The translations under genes and the position numbers were made by a program. Shown piece by piece: positions 50,823 through 58,857 of a DNA stretch of 64,000 nucleotides. Source of the DNA: Deferribacterales bacterium Deferri_01 (GTDB lineage: Bacteria > Chrysiogenota > Deferribacteres > Deferribacterales > Geovibrionaceae); assembly GCA_001603805.1 (NCBI GenBank), contig LUZY01000013.1, positions 474,723 to 538,722 on the forward strand. Reading direction: 5' to 3'. Below the pieces are notes generated by a model. That model was given only the letters and a program-made list of their open reading frames with translations. It was not told the DNA's origin and searched no databases. Every line of letters begins with the position of its first letter. Within the stretch, counting starts at the first letter, position 1.

Positions 50823-51288
50823 GTTTATTGTCCTTAAAGAGATTTACAAGCTCAAGCGCACCCATTGCACAGTCAGCACCCTTGTTACCGCTTTTAGTTC
50901 CGGCTCTTTCCACAGCCTGCTCAATGGTATCTGTAGTAAGCACGCCGAATATAACAGGAACACCTGTATCCAGAGCAACTTTGGCAACACCTTTGGAAAC
51001 TTCGGCAGCCACAAAGTCAAAATGCGGAGTGGCTCCTCTTATCACGGCGCCAAGGGTAATTACTGCGTCATATTTCTTACTAAGAGCAAGTTTTTGTGCA
51101 GCAAGCGGAATTTCAAAAGCTCCGGGAACTTTGAACAAATCGATATTTTTTTCATCTGTGTTATGTCTCACAAGAGCGTCAACGGCTCCGTTTATGAGTG
51201 GCTGCGTAATAAAATCATTAAAACGGGAAGCGACTATGGCAAACTTTAATCCTTTGCCGTCATATTTTCCTTCTATAGGTTTGATCAT
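50815..51288 (-). CDS. ribH: 6,7-dimethyl-8-ribityllumazine synthase
   Basis: RibH condenses the RibA-derived pyrimidine with dihydroxybutanone phosphate to give lumazine, the substrate of riboflavin synthase; it assembles as a 60-mer or pentamer. The 157-residue protein has [55 protein letters not shown] and [20 protein letters not shown]-type strings. An AAGGAG ribosome-binding site precedes the ATG. Element copy 10 and a stray ribBA end lie upstream. Confidence 0.96.
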   Translation of the reverse strand: MIKPIEGKYDGKGLKFAIVASRFNDFITQPLINGAVDALVRHNTDEKNIDLFKVPGAFEIPLAAQKLALSKKYDAVITLGAVIRGATPHFDFVAAEVSKGVAKVALDTGVPVIFGVLTTDTIEQAVERAGTKSGNKGADCAMGALELVNLFKDNKLG

Positions 51289-51350
51289 AAGGAACTCCTT
51301 ATATTATTAATTGCTTATAGGTTAGCGTATACCGCTGAATTTATATATTT

Positions 51351-51378
51351 ACAAATCCAGTTTATGCCCCATTTTATC
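51351..51378 (-). repeat. Distal copy of the ribBA 3' end (direct repeat A)
   Basis: A 28-base exact match to the gene end. On the minus strand it continues the frame KKKDKMGHKLDL with a TAA stop at 51349-51351, repeating the C-terminus of RibBA beyond the element. The neighbouring Lys codon is AAA here and AAG in the gene, and the stop is TAA against TGA. Confidence 0.88.
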
Positions 51379-51394
51379 TTTCTTTTTATAGTTC

Positions 51395-51486
51395 GAGAAA
51401 ACTACTTCCTGTGTTTTCTCTCACATGCTCGCGCCCTGCAAAGCAGGGCTTCGCTTCGCACGGCGCAATTCCTTCCATGGAATTGT
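51395..51486 (+). repeat. Three-hairpin element, copy 10, between two ribBA ends
   Basis: H1 51395-51420 (gagaaaac, loop tacttcctgt, gttttctc), linker cacatgctcgc, H2 51433-51449 (gccctgc, aaa, gcagggc), linker ttcgcttcgcacggcg, H3 51466-51485 (caattcc, ttccat, ggaattg). A further short hairpin tgctg/cagca follows before the gene. Stem sequences of H1 and H3 are unlike those of other copies. Confidence 0.9.
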
Positions 51487-51505
51487 GTTTGCTGAAAGCG
51501 CAGCA

Positions 51506-52720
51506 TCACAAATCCAGTTTATGCCCCATTTTATCCTTTTTAGTAAACAGATATTTTGCGTTTTCGGGGTTGAGGTCACTGTGTGTGCCGACCCTTTCCA
51601 CAAGCTCAAGCCCATAGCCAGACATGCAGCGCATCTTTTTAGGGTTATTTGTAATAAGGCGTATCTGGTTAATGCCAAGATGTCTTAATATCTGCGCACC
51701 GAAACCATAGTCACGCATATCTTCATTAAAACCCAGATGAATATTCGCTTCTATGGTGTCAAGCCCTTCATCCTGAAGATGGTAGGCATTGATTTTATTA
51801 AGTATGCCTATTCCTCTTCCTTCCTGAAACAGATAAAGTACAACGCCTCTTCCTTCTGCTTCCACCAGATCCATAGCCTCGTGGAGCTGTGAGCGGCAGT
51901 CGCACCTTCTTGAACCGAAAACATCGCCGGTGAGGCACTGCGAATGCACACGTACAAGCACGGGCTCGTCAGTGGTAACATCGCCTTTCATAAGAACAAC
52001 AGCTTCCTGACCGTCCACAACGCTTCTGAAGCCGAGTATATTAAATTCGCCGGCACTGGTGGGAAGCCTTGCGACATTAGTTTCTTCGATGAGCTTTTCA
52101 TGCTCCATTCTGTATGAAATAAGATCCGCTATAGTAACTATCTTCAGCCCGTGGATTCCTGCAAATTCATCAAGCTGGGGCATTCTTGCCATAGTGCCGT
52201 CATCGTTCATTATCTCGCAGATAACTCCGGCAGGTTTAAGCCCGGCGGACTTCATAAGATCCACAGAACCTTCTGTCTGCCCTGCACGCACAAGCACTCC
52301 GCCCTGCCTTGCACGCAGAGGGAAAACATGACCGGGTCTGGCGAGGTCTTTTGATGTTGATTTATCATCAATTGCAACCTTAACTGTGTGCGCTCTGTCA
52401 AAAGCAGAAATACCGGTGGTGACACCCTCTTTCGCCTCAATAGACACAGTAAAGGCTGTTCCGAAGCGGGCTGTGTTACCGTCTCCGCCAACCATGAGGT
52501 CAAGCCCCAGTCTGTCGCAGTTTTCTTCTGTCATTGCGAGGCAGATAAGACCACGGCCGTATTTAGCCATAAAGTTAATGGCTTCCGGAGTCACATACTC
52601 AGCGGCGCAAACAAGGTCGCCCTCATTTTCTCTGTCCTCATCATCCACAAGGATAATCATCTTACCCTGTTTAAGATCCTCAATAGCTGCGTCTATCGTA
52701 GCAATATTTTTATATTTCAT
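51506..52720 (-). CDS. ribBA: Bifunctional 3,4-dihydroxy-2-butanone-4-phosphate synthase / GTP cyclohydrolase II
   Basis: RibBA provides both branch precursors of riboflavin. The 404-residue protein has an N-terminal RibB domain (ILVDDEDRENEGDLVCAAEY and GRPGHVFPLRA-like DLARPGHVFPLRARQGGVL) and a C-terminal RibA domain with zinc cysteines in SQCLTGDVFGSRRCDC and VVLYLFQEGRGIGILNKINA, plus GLELVERV. After the last zinc cysteine the usual Gly is Arg (RCDCRSQL). The final codons, KDKMGHKLDL and stop, are repeated beyond element copy 10. It is between ribE and ribH. Confidence 0.95.
   Translation of the reverse strand: MKYKNIATIDAAIEDLKQGKMIILVDDEDRENEGDLVCAAEYVTPEAINFMAKYGRGLICLAMTEENCDRLGLDLMVGGDGNTARFGTAFTVSIEAKEGVTTGISAFDRAHTVKVAIDDKSTSKDLARPGHVFPLRARQGGVLVRAGQTEGSVDLMKSAGLKPAGVICEIMNDDGTMARMPQLDEFAGIHGLKIVTIADLISYRMEHEKLIEETNVARLPTSAGEFNILGFRSVVDGQEAVVLMKGDVTTDEPVLVRVHSQCLTGDVFGSRRCDCRSQLHEAMDLVEAEGRGVVLYLFQEGRGIGILNKINAYHLQDEGLDTIEANIHLGFNEDMRDYGFGAQILRHLGINQIRLITNNPKKMRCMSGYGLELVERVGTHSDLNPENAKYLFTKKDKMGHKLDL
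51508..51535 (-). repeat. Proximal copy of the ribBA 3' end (direct repeat B)
   Basis: The end of the present ribBA gene; 28 bases identical to the distal copy, with the stop codon TGA at 51506-51508. The two copies flank element copy 10. Confidence 0.88.
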
Positions 52721-52746
52721 CTTTTACCACCTGATTTTGTACTAAC

Positions 52747-52804
52747 CGTTCACGGTAAGGTAAACTGTATTAACGTTCCACGGCGGATTTCCCTCCATGG
52801 AAAT
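52747..52804 (+). repeat. Three-hairpin element, copy 11 (degenerate), between ribE and ribBA
   Basis: Remains of H2 (cacggtaaggtaaactgt), a mutated linker ending ccacggcg, and a good H3 (52787-52804: atttcc, loop ctccat, ggaaat). H1 is not recognisable. It looks like a decayed copy in the 91-base gap between the two rib genes. Confidence 0.55.
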
Positions 52805-52811
52805 ATATTCA

Positions 52812-53435
52812 TTACAGCATATTAAGAAGCGAAGTTATATCCTTCCCTTCCTTCTTTATCAACTTTTCAAGATAGCGTGCTATGACGTCAGCTTCAAGAT
52901 TAACTTTATCGCCACGGCGTTTATCTGAAAGAACCGTTTCCTTAAAAGTATGGGGGATCACAGCCACATCAAACGTCAGTCCGTTTAATGAAGCCACAGT
53001 AAGGCTTATACCGTCTATTGTTATTGAGCCTTTTTCCGCTATATATTTATCCATTTCCTGCGGAAACCTGATCCGCAGAACGTAAGAATCGCCCTTCGGT
53101 ATTACAGAATCCACAGTGCCCAGTCCATCAACATGTCCGCTGACTATGTGCCCTCCGAGACGGGTTGTGAGTGTGAGTGCCCTTTCCAGATTCACCCTTG
53201 TTCCGGCAGATACTCCGGCGAGGGATGTCCTTTTGAGGGTTTCATAGGAAATGTCCGCACTGAAACTGTCACCTGAAATTTCAGTTGCAGTCAGGCATAC
53301 ACCGTTAACCGCTATGGAGTCGCCGATTTTAGAGTCTTCAAGCACCTTTGTGCATCTGATTCTTATTACAGCAGAACTGCCCTTTATATTCAGGGCATCG
53401 ATTTTCCCTGTTTCTTCTATAATCCCCGTGAACAT
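52812..53435 (-). CDS. ribE: Riboflavin synthase, alpha subunit
   Basis: This enzyme dismutates two lumazines to riboflavin. The 207-residue protein has two lumazine-binding repeats, the first from MFTGIIEETGKIDAL with VNGVCLTATEI and the second from VSGHVDGLGTVDSVI with ITIDGISLTVASL. It overlaps ribD by 19 bases. No FMN riboswitch was seen upstream of ribD or here. Confidence 0.95.
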   Translation of the reverse strand: MFTGIIEETGKIDALNIKGSSAVIRIRCTKVLEDSKIGDSIAVNGVCLTATEISGDSFSADISYETLKRTSLAGVSAGTRVNLERALTLTTRLGGHIVSGHVDGLGTVDSVIPKGDSYVLRIRFPQEMDKYIAEKGSITIDGISLTVASLNGLTFDVAVIPHTFKETVLSDKRRGDKVNLEADVIARYLEKLIKKEGKDITSLLNML

Positions 53436-54544
53436 CTGTTCCTCAGTTTTTCTGTTAAATTCAGTACATGACTGCTGTAGTCATGAAAGCGTCCGCTTAT
53501 GAGTATATCATTCTCAAAATGCCTCATATCTGTTTCCAGCATCTCTTTTGAATTCTTTACAAAATCAGCTCCCTTTCCGGCAACACTCATCACAGCCTCA
53601 CGCCCGCCGATTATCTTCGGAGCTATAAAAAAATAGCCTTTATCCACAAGATCCGCATCGAAGAAACTTCCCGCTGTTTCGCCCCCGCCTTCAATGAGAA
53701 TATTCATTATTTTCATCTCAAGCAGTCTGCCGGAAAGCTCCCGCAGATCCAGACATCCGTTTATACATTCGATATCAAGCACATGTGCGCCTTTTGAGCG
53801 AAGACGTGATGCAGCGGCGGTTTCAGTGCCTTTTTCAGTTACATAGATAAGCCTATCCGGATTTTCCTCAAGTTTTCTGCCTTCGGGCATTCTTCCGTGA
53901 GGGTCAAGAACAATTTTATATGGATCATTATCGGAATGTACATCTCTTACATTAAGCTGAGGATCATCGGCTATAACCGTGTTCACTCCCACCAGAACAG
54001 CATCAGACACACTGCGGAGATAGTGTACATAAGTCCTTGAGGAAGCAGAGGAGATCCATTTTGAATCCCTTGTTCTGGTGGCAAGCTTGCCGTCTATGGA
54101 TGTGGCAGTTTTCAGAGAAAAGTAAGGAAGACCCGTAAGGATACGTTTTGTAAAATCCTCTATCAATGCGGCACAGAGCTTTTCCCGATATCCGAGAAAA
54201 ACCTCAACACCGTGTTCCATAAGTATATTAAGTCCGTTTCCTGCATTTACAGGGTTAGGGTCAACCACACCAACAAAAACACGCTTAATCCCTGTTTCTA
54301 TTATTTTATTAACACACGGCGGGGTTTTCCCGTGGTGGCTGCAAGGCTCAAGGGTAACATAGAGATCAGCACCCCGCACATCCCCCGCATCAGCTATTGC
54401 CATTACTTCGGCATGTGCTTTTCCATATTCCGAGTGCCAGCCTCTTCCGATGACCTTACCGTCTTTAACAACAATGGCGCCGACAATTGGGTTGGTTTTT
54501 GTAAAGCCCTTCCCTGCCAGAGCAAGAGAGGCACATTCATCCAT
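53417..54544 (-). CDS. ribD: Bifunctional riboflavin deaminase/reductase RibD
   Basis: RibD deaminates and then reduces the pyrimidine intermediate. The N-terminal deaminase domain has MDECASLALAGKGFTKTNP, the zinc site HAEVMAIAD and LEPCSHHGKTPPCVN; the C-terminal reductase has TATSIDGKLATRTRDSKWIS, VNTVIADDPQLNVRD and NILIEGGGETAGSF. The ATG of MDECAS is chosen as in the family. A TTG ten codons upstream, inside plsY, has an AGGA site and gives 385 residues, so the longer form cannot be excluded. Confidence 0.92.
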   Translation of the reverse strand: MDECASLALAGKGFTKTNPIVGAIVVKDGKVIGRGWHSEYGKAHAEVMAIADAGDVRGADLYVTLEPCSHHGKTPPCVNKIIETGIKRVFVGVVDPNPVNAGNGLNILMEHGVEVFLGYREKLCAALIEDFTKRILTGLPYFSLKTATSIDGKLATRTRDSKWISSASSRTYVHYLRSVSDAVLVGVNTVIADDPQLNVRDVHSDNDPYKIVLDPHGRMPEGRKLEENPDRLIYVTEKGTETAAASRLRSKGAHVLDIECINGCLDLRELSGRLLEMKIMNILIEGGGETAGSFFDADLVDKGYFFIAPKIIGGREAVMSVAGKGADFVKNSKEMLETDMRHFENDILISGRFHDYSSHVLNLTEKLRNRCSRGL

Positions 54545-54548
54545 TATA

Positions 54549-55139
54549 TCAAGAGGATTTACGGTTGAACTCAATTTTATTTTCCTCGCCTTTTATAATT
54601 CTGCTGATGTTTGTTCTGTGTTTATAGATCACAAAAGCGGCGATAACCACTGTAAAAATTTTTAAAGACAGACTCGTGTCCATAAGAACAACAGAGGCAG
54701 CAAGTACAGCGGCAGCTGTTATGGAGCTTAGAGACACCATTCGGGAAACATAAATCACCACACCGAATGCTACAGCAGCCACACCGAGGGGAACAGGAGC
54801 AAGAGCAAGAAAAACTCCCACCGCAGTTGCAACCCCTTTTCCACCTTTGAAGTTAAGAAAAACAGTGTAGGTATGTCCGAGAACCACAAGCACAGCGGCA
54901 GCAAGAACTACTTCGGGATAGTAAACCCCAATAATCCAGACAGGAAGAAAACCTTTGAGCATATCAATGGCAAAAACCGTGATAAACCCCCATCTGCCAA
55001 GTATTCTCGCAGCATTTGTTGCGCCCACGTTACCGCTGCCGACCGTTCTGATATCAATCCCTTTCAGCTTTTTAACCAAAAGATAGCCGGTAGGGATTGA
55101 CCCGATAAAATAACATAGAATAAGTAAAACAAATTTCAT
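54549..55139 (-). CDS. plsY: Glycerol-3-phosphate acyltransferase PlsY
   Basis: PlsY transfers an acyl group from acyl-phosphate to glycerol 3-phosphate, the first step of phospholipid synthesis. The 196-residue membrane protein has the family opening YFIGSIPTGYLLVKKLKGID, the motif SGNVGATNAARILGRWGF, and FNFKGGKGVATAVGVFLALA-type (LNFKGGKGVATAVGVFL) loops. About five to six helices are evident. It overlaps the DUF362 gene by four bases. Confidence 0.95.
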   Translation of the reverse strand: MKFVLLILCYFIGSIPTGYLLVKKLKGIDIRTVGSGNVGATNAARILGRWGFITVFAIDMLKGFLPVWIIGVYYPEVVLAAAVLVVLGHTYTVFLNFKGGKGVATAVGVFLALAPVPLGVAAVAFGVVIYVSRMVSLSSITAAAVLAASVVLMDTSLSLKIFTVVIAAFVIYKHRTNISRIIKGEENKIEFNRKSS

Positions 55140-56218
55140 CTTACAAACACCTTATGAAGAAATGAACGCCTCATGCCCACTGCATCTGATTCACAGACCT
55201 CGTGGCAGCAGAAACATTCTATACATTTTTCAGGTTCTATCAAAAACTCATCGTCTGAACGTATGGCGTCCACAGGACAGCTTTTTACACACAGACGGCA
55301 TTTTATACATTTTTCCGATATTATGAAAGGTTTTACGAAAATCCTGTCAGATACCCATGATTTAAGAAAGTCAGGCAGAATTGGAACACGTTTTGAGACG
55401 GGTATCTTTATTCCGAGCTGACCGTCCGGCTTATCCGCTTTAATATCTGAAGTGTCGTACCCTTTTCTTTTTGCACCCAGCGTTGTCAGGCAGAAATCCT
55501 CATCCAGACCGAGGAGCCTTGTCACTGCTGTATCCAGTGCCACGGCATCATCTGATGCTGCCATAATACCGAGATGCACGGGTTTTCCCCTTGAGGGTCC
55601 GTCCCCTTCGTGTGCGATGATTCCATCCAGAAGATTAAGAACCCGCCCTTCAAACATGGAGAAAAAGTCATAAATATTATAAGCCAGTTCCCTGTCATTC
55701 GGATGCGCTCTATGGTAGCCGACCTTAGCATTGCCCGGAACAAGTCCGAACATATTTTTAACGCACAGCGTCAGCCCTGTGAGAGAGTGGGTTTTCAGCT
55801 TGGCGATATTGATTATGATGTCTGCCTTATCAGCAGCCGGAGCATAAACACGCCCGTTTTTCATCTTAGGGGCAGAAGCCTCCATACGGACTGTTTTTAT
55901 GCGATGCTTTGCGCATAGATCTGCCATCCCTGTTTTATTAAGGACAGTCTCATATTTGCCGAAGTTCGCTCCGGGACTGTCACCAAGAATAAGCTCTGAT
56001 TTGGTATATTTACGAAGAACATTTATGACCGCTTCAACAAATAAGGGATGTGTGGTAATTCCCCTTTCCGGCGGAGCAGCAAGGAGAAGATTAGGCTTGA
56101 GAAGAATTGTTCCCGCCTCTTCAAGCCTTCCAGCATGGCGGGAAAAGAACGAATCTATAAACGAAACAACAGCAGGGTCATCATAACCCTTTGCAATATC
56201 AAGCTTTACTGTTTTCAT
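55136..56218 (-). CDS. DUF362 protein with C-terminal [4Fe-4S] ferredoxin domain
   Basis: The protein has a DUF362 domain (LLKPNLLLAAPPERGITTHP, LGDSPGANFGKYETVL, INIAKLKTHSLTGLTLCVKN) and a C-terminal ferredoxin with two clusters, CIKCRLCVKSCPVDAI and CIECFCCHEVCESDAV. DUF362 proteins are thought to be iron-sulfur proteins with unclear enzymatic role. The ATG of MKTVKLD (360 residues) is preferred; it overlaps the end of pgsA. A longer frame begins 33 codons upstream within pgsA and shows no family match. It lies between pgsA and plsY, two lipid genes. Confidence 0.88.
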   Translation of the reverse strand: MKTVKLDIAKGYDDPAVVSFIDSFFSRHAGRLEEAGTILLKPNLLLAAPPERGITTHPLFVEAVINVLRKYTKSELILGDSPGANFGKYETVLNKTGMADLCAKHRIKTVRMEASAPKMKNGRVYAPAADKADIIINIAKLKTHSLTGLTLCVKNMFGLVPGNAKVGYHRAHPNDRELAYNIYDFFSMFEGRVLNLLDGIIAHEGDGPSRGKPVHLGIMAASDDAVALDTAVTRLLGLDEDFCLTTLGAKRKGYDTSDIKADKPDGQLGIKIPVSKRVPILPDFLKSWVSDRIFVKPFIISEKCIKCRLCVKSCPVDAIRSDDEFLIEPEKCIECFCCHEVCESDAVGMRRSFLHKVFVR

Positions 56219-56771
56219 CAGCAGGTTTTCTGTAATAGCCTCTGAAATATTCCCATGCAGAATACATTGAAAATATAAGTGATATGTAAACAAGAATTGT
56301 TCCAATAAGATGAACATTCAGACCGAAAAGGCTGTTTTTGAAGATAATACAGCCTACACCTGTCATCTGAAAGCCGGTTTTCCACTTCCCTGCGTTTCCG
56401 GCAGCTATGATTATCCCTTTGCTTGCGGCAAGGTTTCTTAAAGCTCCCACGGCAAAGTCACGGGTGAGGATTATCATCAGCACAAAACCTTCCAGCCTGC
56501 CCATTTCCACAAGGGCTATCATAGTTGCGGCTACAAAAATCTTGTCGGCAACAGGGTCGAGGATTTTCCCTAAGTCTGTGACCATATTATATTTTCTGGC
56601 GATATAGCCATCCACATAATCAGTAACTGCAAAAACAGTATATATCACGCACGCAATAACATTGAGAAGAGGCTTATCGAAATAAAGAAAAACAAGAAAA
56701 ACAGGCACAGAAATAATTCGCAGTGCTGTAAGGAGGTTTGCAGGGTTCAGCTCACGCTGTGCTTTATTCAT
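56199..56771 (-). CDS. pgsA: CDP-diacylglycerol--glycerol-3-phosphate 3-phosphatidyltransferase
   Basis: PgsA makes phosphatidylglycerol phosphate. The 190-residue membrane protein opens with LNPANLLTALRIISVPVF and carries the CDP-alcohol phosphotransferase motif from DYVDGYIARKYNMVTDLGK through ILDPVADK with all acidic residues. About six helices fit. It is the first gene after a good candidate promoter. Confidence 0.93.
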   Translation of the reverse strand: MNKAQRELNPANLLTALRIISVPVFLVFLYFDKPLLNVIACVIYTVFAVTDYVDGYIARKYNMVTDLGKILDPVADKIFVAATMIALVEMGRLEGFVLMIILTRDFAVGALRNLAASKGIIIAAGNAGKWKTGFQMTGVGCIIFKNSLFGLNVHLIGTILVYISLIFSMYSAWEYFRGYYRKPADENSKA

Positions 56772-56805
56772 AAAAACTTCCGTTATAATTTTCTAATCCG
56801 CATGA

Positions 56806-56833
56806 ATTATATACGCTCAAAGATATTTTACAA
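56806..56833 (-). promoter_or_regulatory. Candidate promoter of pgsA
   Basis: Minus-strand TTGTAA and TATAAT separated by 16 bases, about 35 bases before the pgsA ATG. It lies within the 71-base gap after ptsI and may let the lipid genes be expressed apart from the pts genes. Confidence 0.5.
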
Positions 56834-56842
56834 GGCACTTTT

Positions 56843-58585
56843 TCAGGAGAAGAAAATACCCTCTCCCTGTTTTTCCACAAAGGCTGTAACTTTCTCCTCC
56901 GCCAGAATGGAGGTATCGCACCTGATAAGTTCTGTCACAAGCTGTTCGCAGTCATGAACCTTTAGCTGCTTTATGAGTTTCTTGGCACGCAGAATGTGCG
57001 CAGGACTCATACTGAGCTGTCTGTAGCCCAAACCAAGCAGTATGGGGATATAGCGTGGTTCACCTGCTATCTCACCGCAGACAGAGCAGTCTATCCCCTC
57101 TTTTCTGGCGGCGGTTATAATGGTGTTCAGCAGTGTGAGTATCGCCGGATGCGCAGGCTTGTAAAGATAAGCCACATATTCATTATTTCGGTCTATCCCT
57201 AAGGTGTACTGAATAAGGTCGTTAGTGCCGACACTCATAAAATCTACCTCACGGGCTATCATACCGCTTATGATAGCTATGGACGGAAGCTCCACCATTA
57301 TACCCAGCTTAATATTATCTGCAAAGGGAACTCCTTCCGCACGGAGTGACTTTTTAGCAGTTTCATAAACTTCTCTCACCTGACGGTATTCATGCAGACC
57401 TGAAATCATGGGGAACATGATCTTTATTTCACCATGCACGGAGGCACGGAGAATAGCCCTGAGCTGCCTGATAAAGAACTCTCTGAATCTGAGTGAGTAA
57501 CGCACGGCACGAAGCCCCATCACAGGGTTCTGCTCCTTCGGGTGGGGCATTTCCTCGGACAGTTTCTCCCCTCCGAGGTCAAATGTCCTTATGGTTGTGG
57601 GTTTACCGGCATTCAGCTCTATTGCTTCCTTAAGCACCTGAAACTGTTTTTCTTCCGAAACATCCCCATACTGAAGGTATATATATTCTGTTCTGTAAAG
57701 TCCGACTCCGGAAGCATTGTTAAGATTTGAGAGATGTATCTCGTCATTCAGCTCCACATTTGAGTAAAGATAAACATCCACGCCGTCCGCAGTCCGTACT
57801 TCGGTGTCGCGGAGATTTTCAAGAGAAGTGATATAGTCTTTATATCTTTTTTCCTTAATTGTATATTTTTCAAGGGTTTCGGCATCGGGGTCAATGATTA
57901 CCACCCCTTCAAAACCGTCAAGGATAATGGTGTCGCCTGTTTCAGCAATCTTTGATATATCCTCCAGTCCCACAACAGCGGGCAGACCAAGGGAACGGGC
58001 AAGTATTGAGGTATGTGAAATCTTGCTGCCGAGATCCGTTGCAAACCCTTTTATGTTTTTCTTGAGGATATGCGTTGTATCAGAAGGTGAAAGGTCGTGG
58101 GAAACAACAACAGAGTGTTCCTCAACCTTTTCCAGAATGTCGTATCCTTCCCCTGTGAGAAAACGCATCAGTTTCTGTACGATATGTACAACATCGTTGC
58201 CTCTTTCCCGCAGATATTCATCATCAGCACGCTGGAACATGCGGCTGAGTTCCCTGCCGGTCATGTGAAGGGCATGTTCGGCGTTTACCAGACTGTTCCT
58301 GACCAGCTCTTTGCTCTTTCCGATAAGCATTTCATCACGCAGAAGCATCAGGTAAACGTCGAAAATCATTGAGTGGCTTTCAGAGTAGCTGTCCTTGCCC
58401 ATCTCCCTCACCTGCTCAATATATGCGGTGGCATCGGCAACAGCAGCGTCCAGCCTTAAGCATTCGCTGTCTATCTCGCCCGGCTCTATTTTTCTCCTCT
58501 GAAAACTTACTTTCAAGCGGTCAAGAAGGTAACATTTCCCGATGGAAACGCCCTCTGACGAACCTATGCCTTTATAGATCTTCAT
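56843..58585 (-). CDS. ptsI: PTS enzyme I (phosphoenolpyruvate-protein phosphotransferase)
   Basis: Enzyme I takes phosphate from PEP and passes it to HPr. The 580-residue length is standard. The N-domain carries the phospho-histidine in GSKISHTSILARSLGLPAVV; the C-domain has TIRTFDLGGEK, FREFFIRQLRAILRAS, IMFPMISGLHEYRQVR and the PEP-binding DFMSVGTNDLIQYTLGIDRN and CSVCGEIAGE. The start overlaps ptsH. Confidence 0.96.
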   Translation of the reverse strand: MKIYKGIGSSEGVSIGKCYLLDRLKVSFQRRKIEPGEIDSECLRLDAAVADATAYIEQVREMGKDSYSESHSMIFDVYLMLLRDEMLIGKSKELVRNSLVNAEHALHMTGRELSRMFQRADDEYLRERGNDVVHIVQKLMRFLTGEGYDILEKVEEHSVVVSHDLSPSDTTHILKKNIKGFATDLGSKISHTSILARSLGLPAVVGLEDISKIAETGDTIILDGFEGVVIIDPDAETLEKYTIKEKRYKDYITSLENLRDTEVRTADGVDVYLYSNVELNDEIHLSNLNNASGVGLYRTEYIYLQYGDVSEEKQFQVLKEAIELNAGKPTTIRTFDLGGEKLSEEMPHPKEQNPVMGLRAVRYSLRFREFFIRQLRAILRASVHGEIKIMFPMISGLHEYRQVREVYETAKKSLRAEGVPFADNIKLGIMVELPSIAIISGMIAREVDFMSVGTNDLIQYTLGIDRNNEYVAYLYKPAHPAILTLLNTIITAARKEGIDCSVCGEIAGEPRYIPILLGLGYRQLSMSPAHILRAKKLIKQLKVHDCEQLVTELIRCDTSILAEEKVTAFVEKQGEGIFFS

Positions 58586-58857
58586 TTTCCCTCACCGAAT
58601 CTGTCAGAGACAAGATTTTCTATGGCGCATACAGCCTCATCGGCATCCGTTCCGTTTGCTGTAATCTCGATAAAACTGCCTTTCTGCGCAGCAAGCATCA
58701 TAAGTCCCATGATACTTTTTCCGTTTACCTCAAAGCCGTCCTTTTTCACTTTAATATCGCAGGAAAACTTCTCAGCAACCTTAACAAGGCTTGCTGCAGC
58801 TCTGGCGTGCAGACCAAGCTCATTTACTATTTCCAGCTTTTTGTTAAGTAACTGCAT
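58582..58857 (-). CDS. ptsH: Phosphocarrier protein HPr
   Basis: HPr relays phosphate from EI to EIIA proteins. The 91-residue protein has the active histidine His17 in ELGLHARAAASLVKVA and the regulatory Ser48 in GKSIMGLMML, the target of HPr kinase/phosphorylase; hprK is in the same operon. Both sites are intact, so it can be phosphorylated by either route. Confidence 0.95.
   Translation of the reverse strand: MQLLNKKLEIVNELGLHARAAASLVKVAEKFSCDIKVKKDGFEVNGKSIMGLMMLAAQKGSFIEITANGTDADEAVCAIENLVSDRFGEGK

Noticed and set aside
53417-55139. FMN riboswitch before the riboflavin genes
   Set aside because: ribD overlaps or abuts plsY, leaving no room for a leader; no RFN-like sequence was seen in the rib gaps either.
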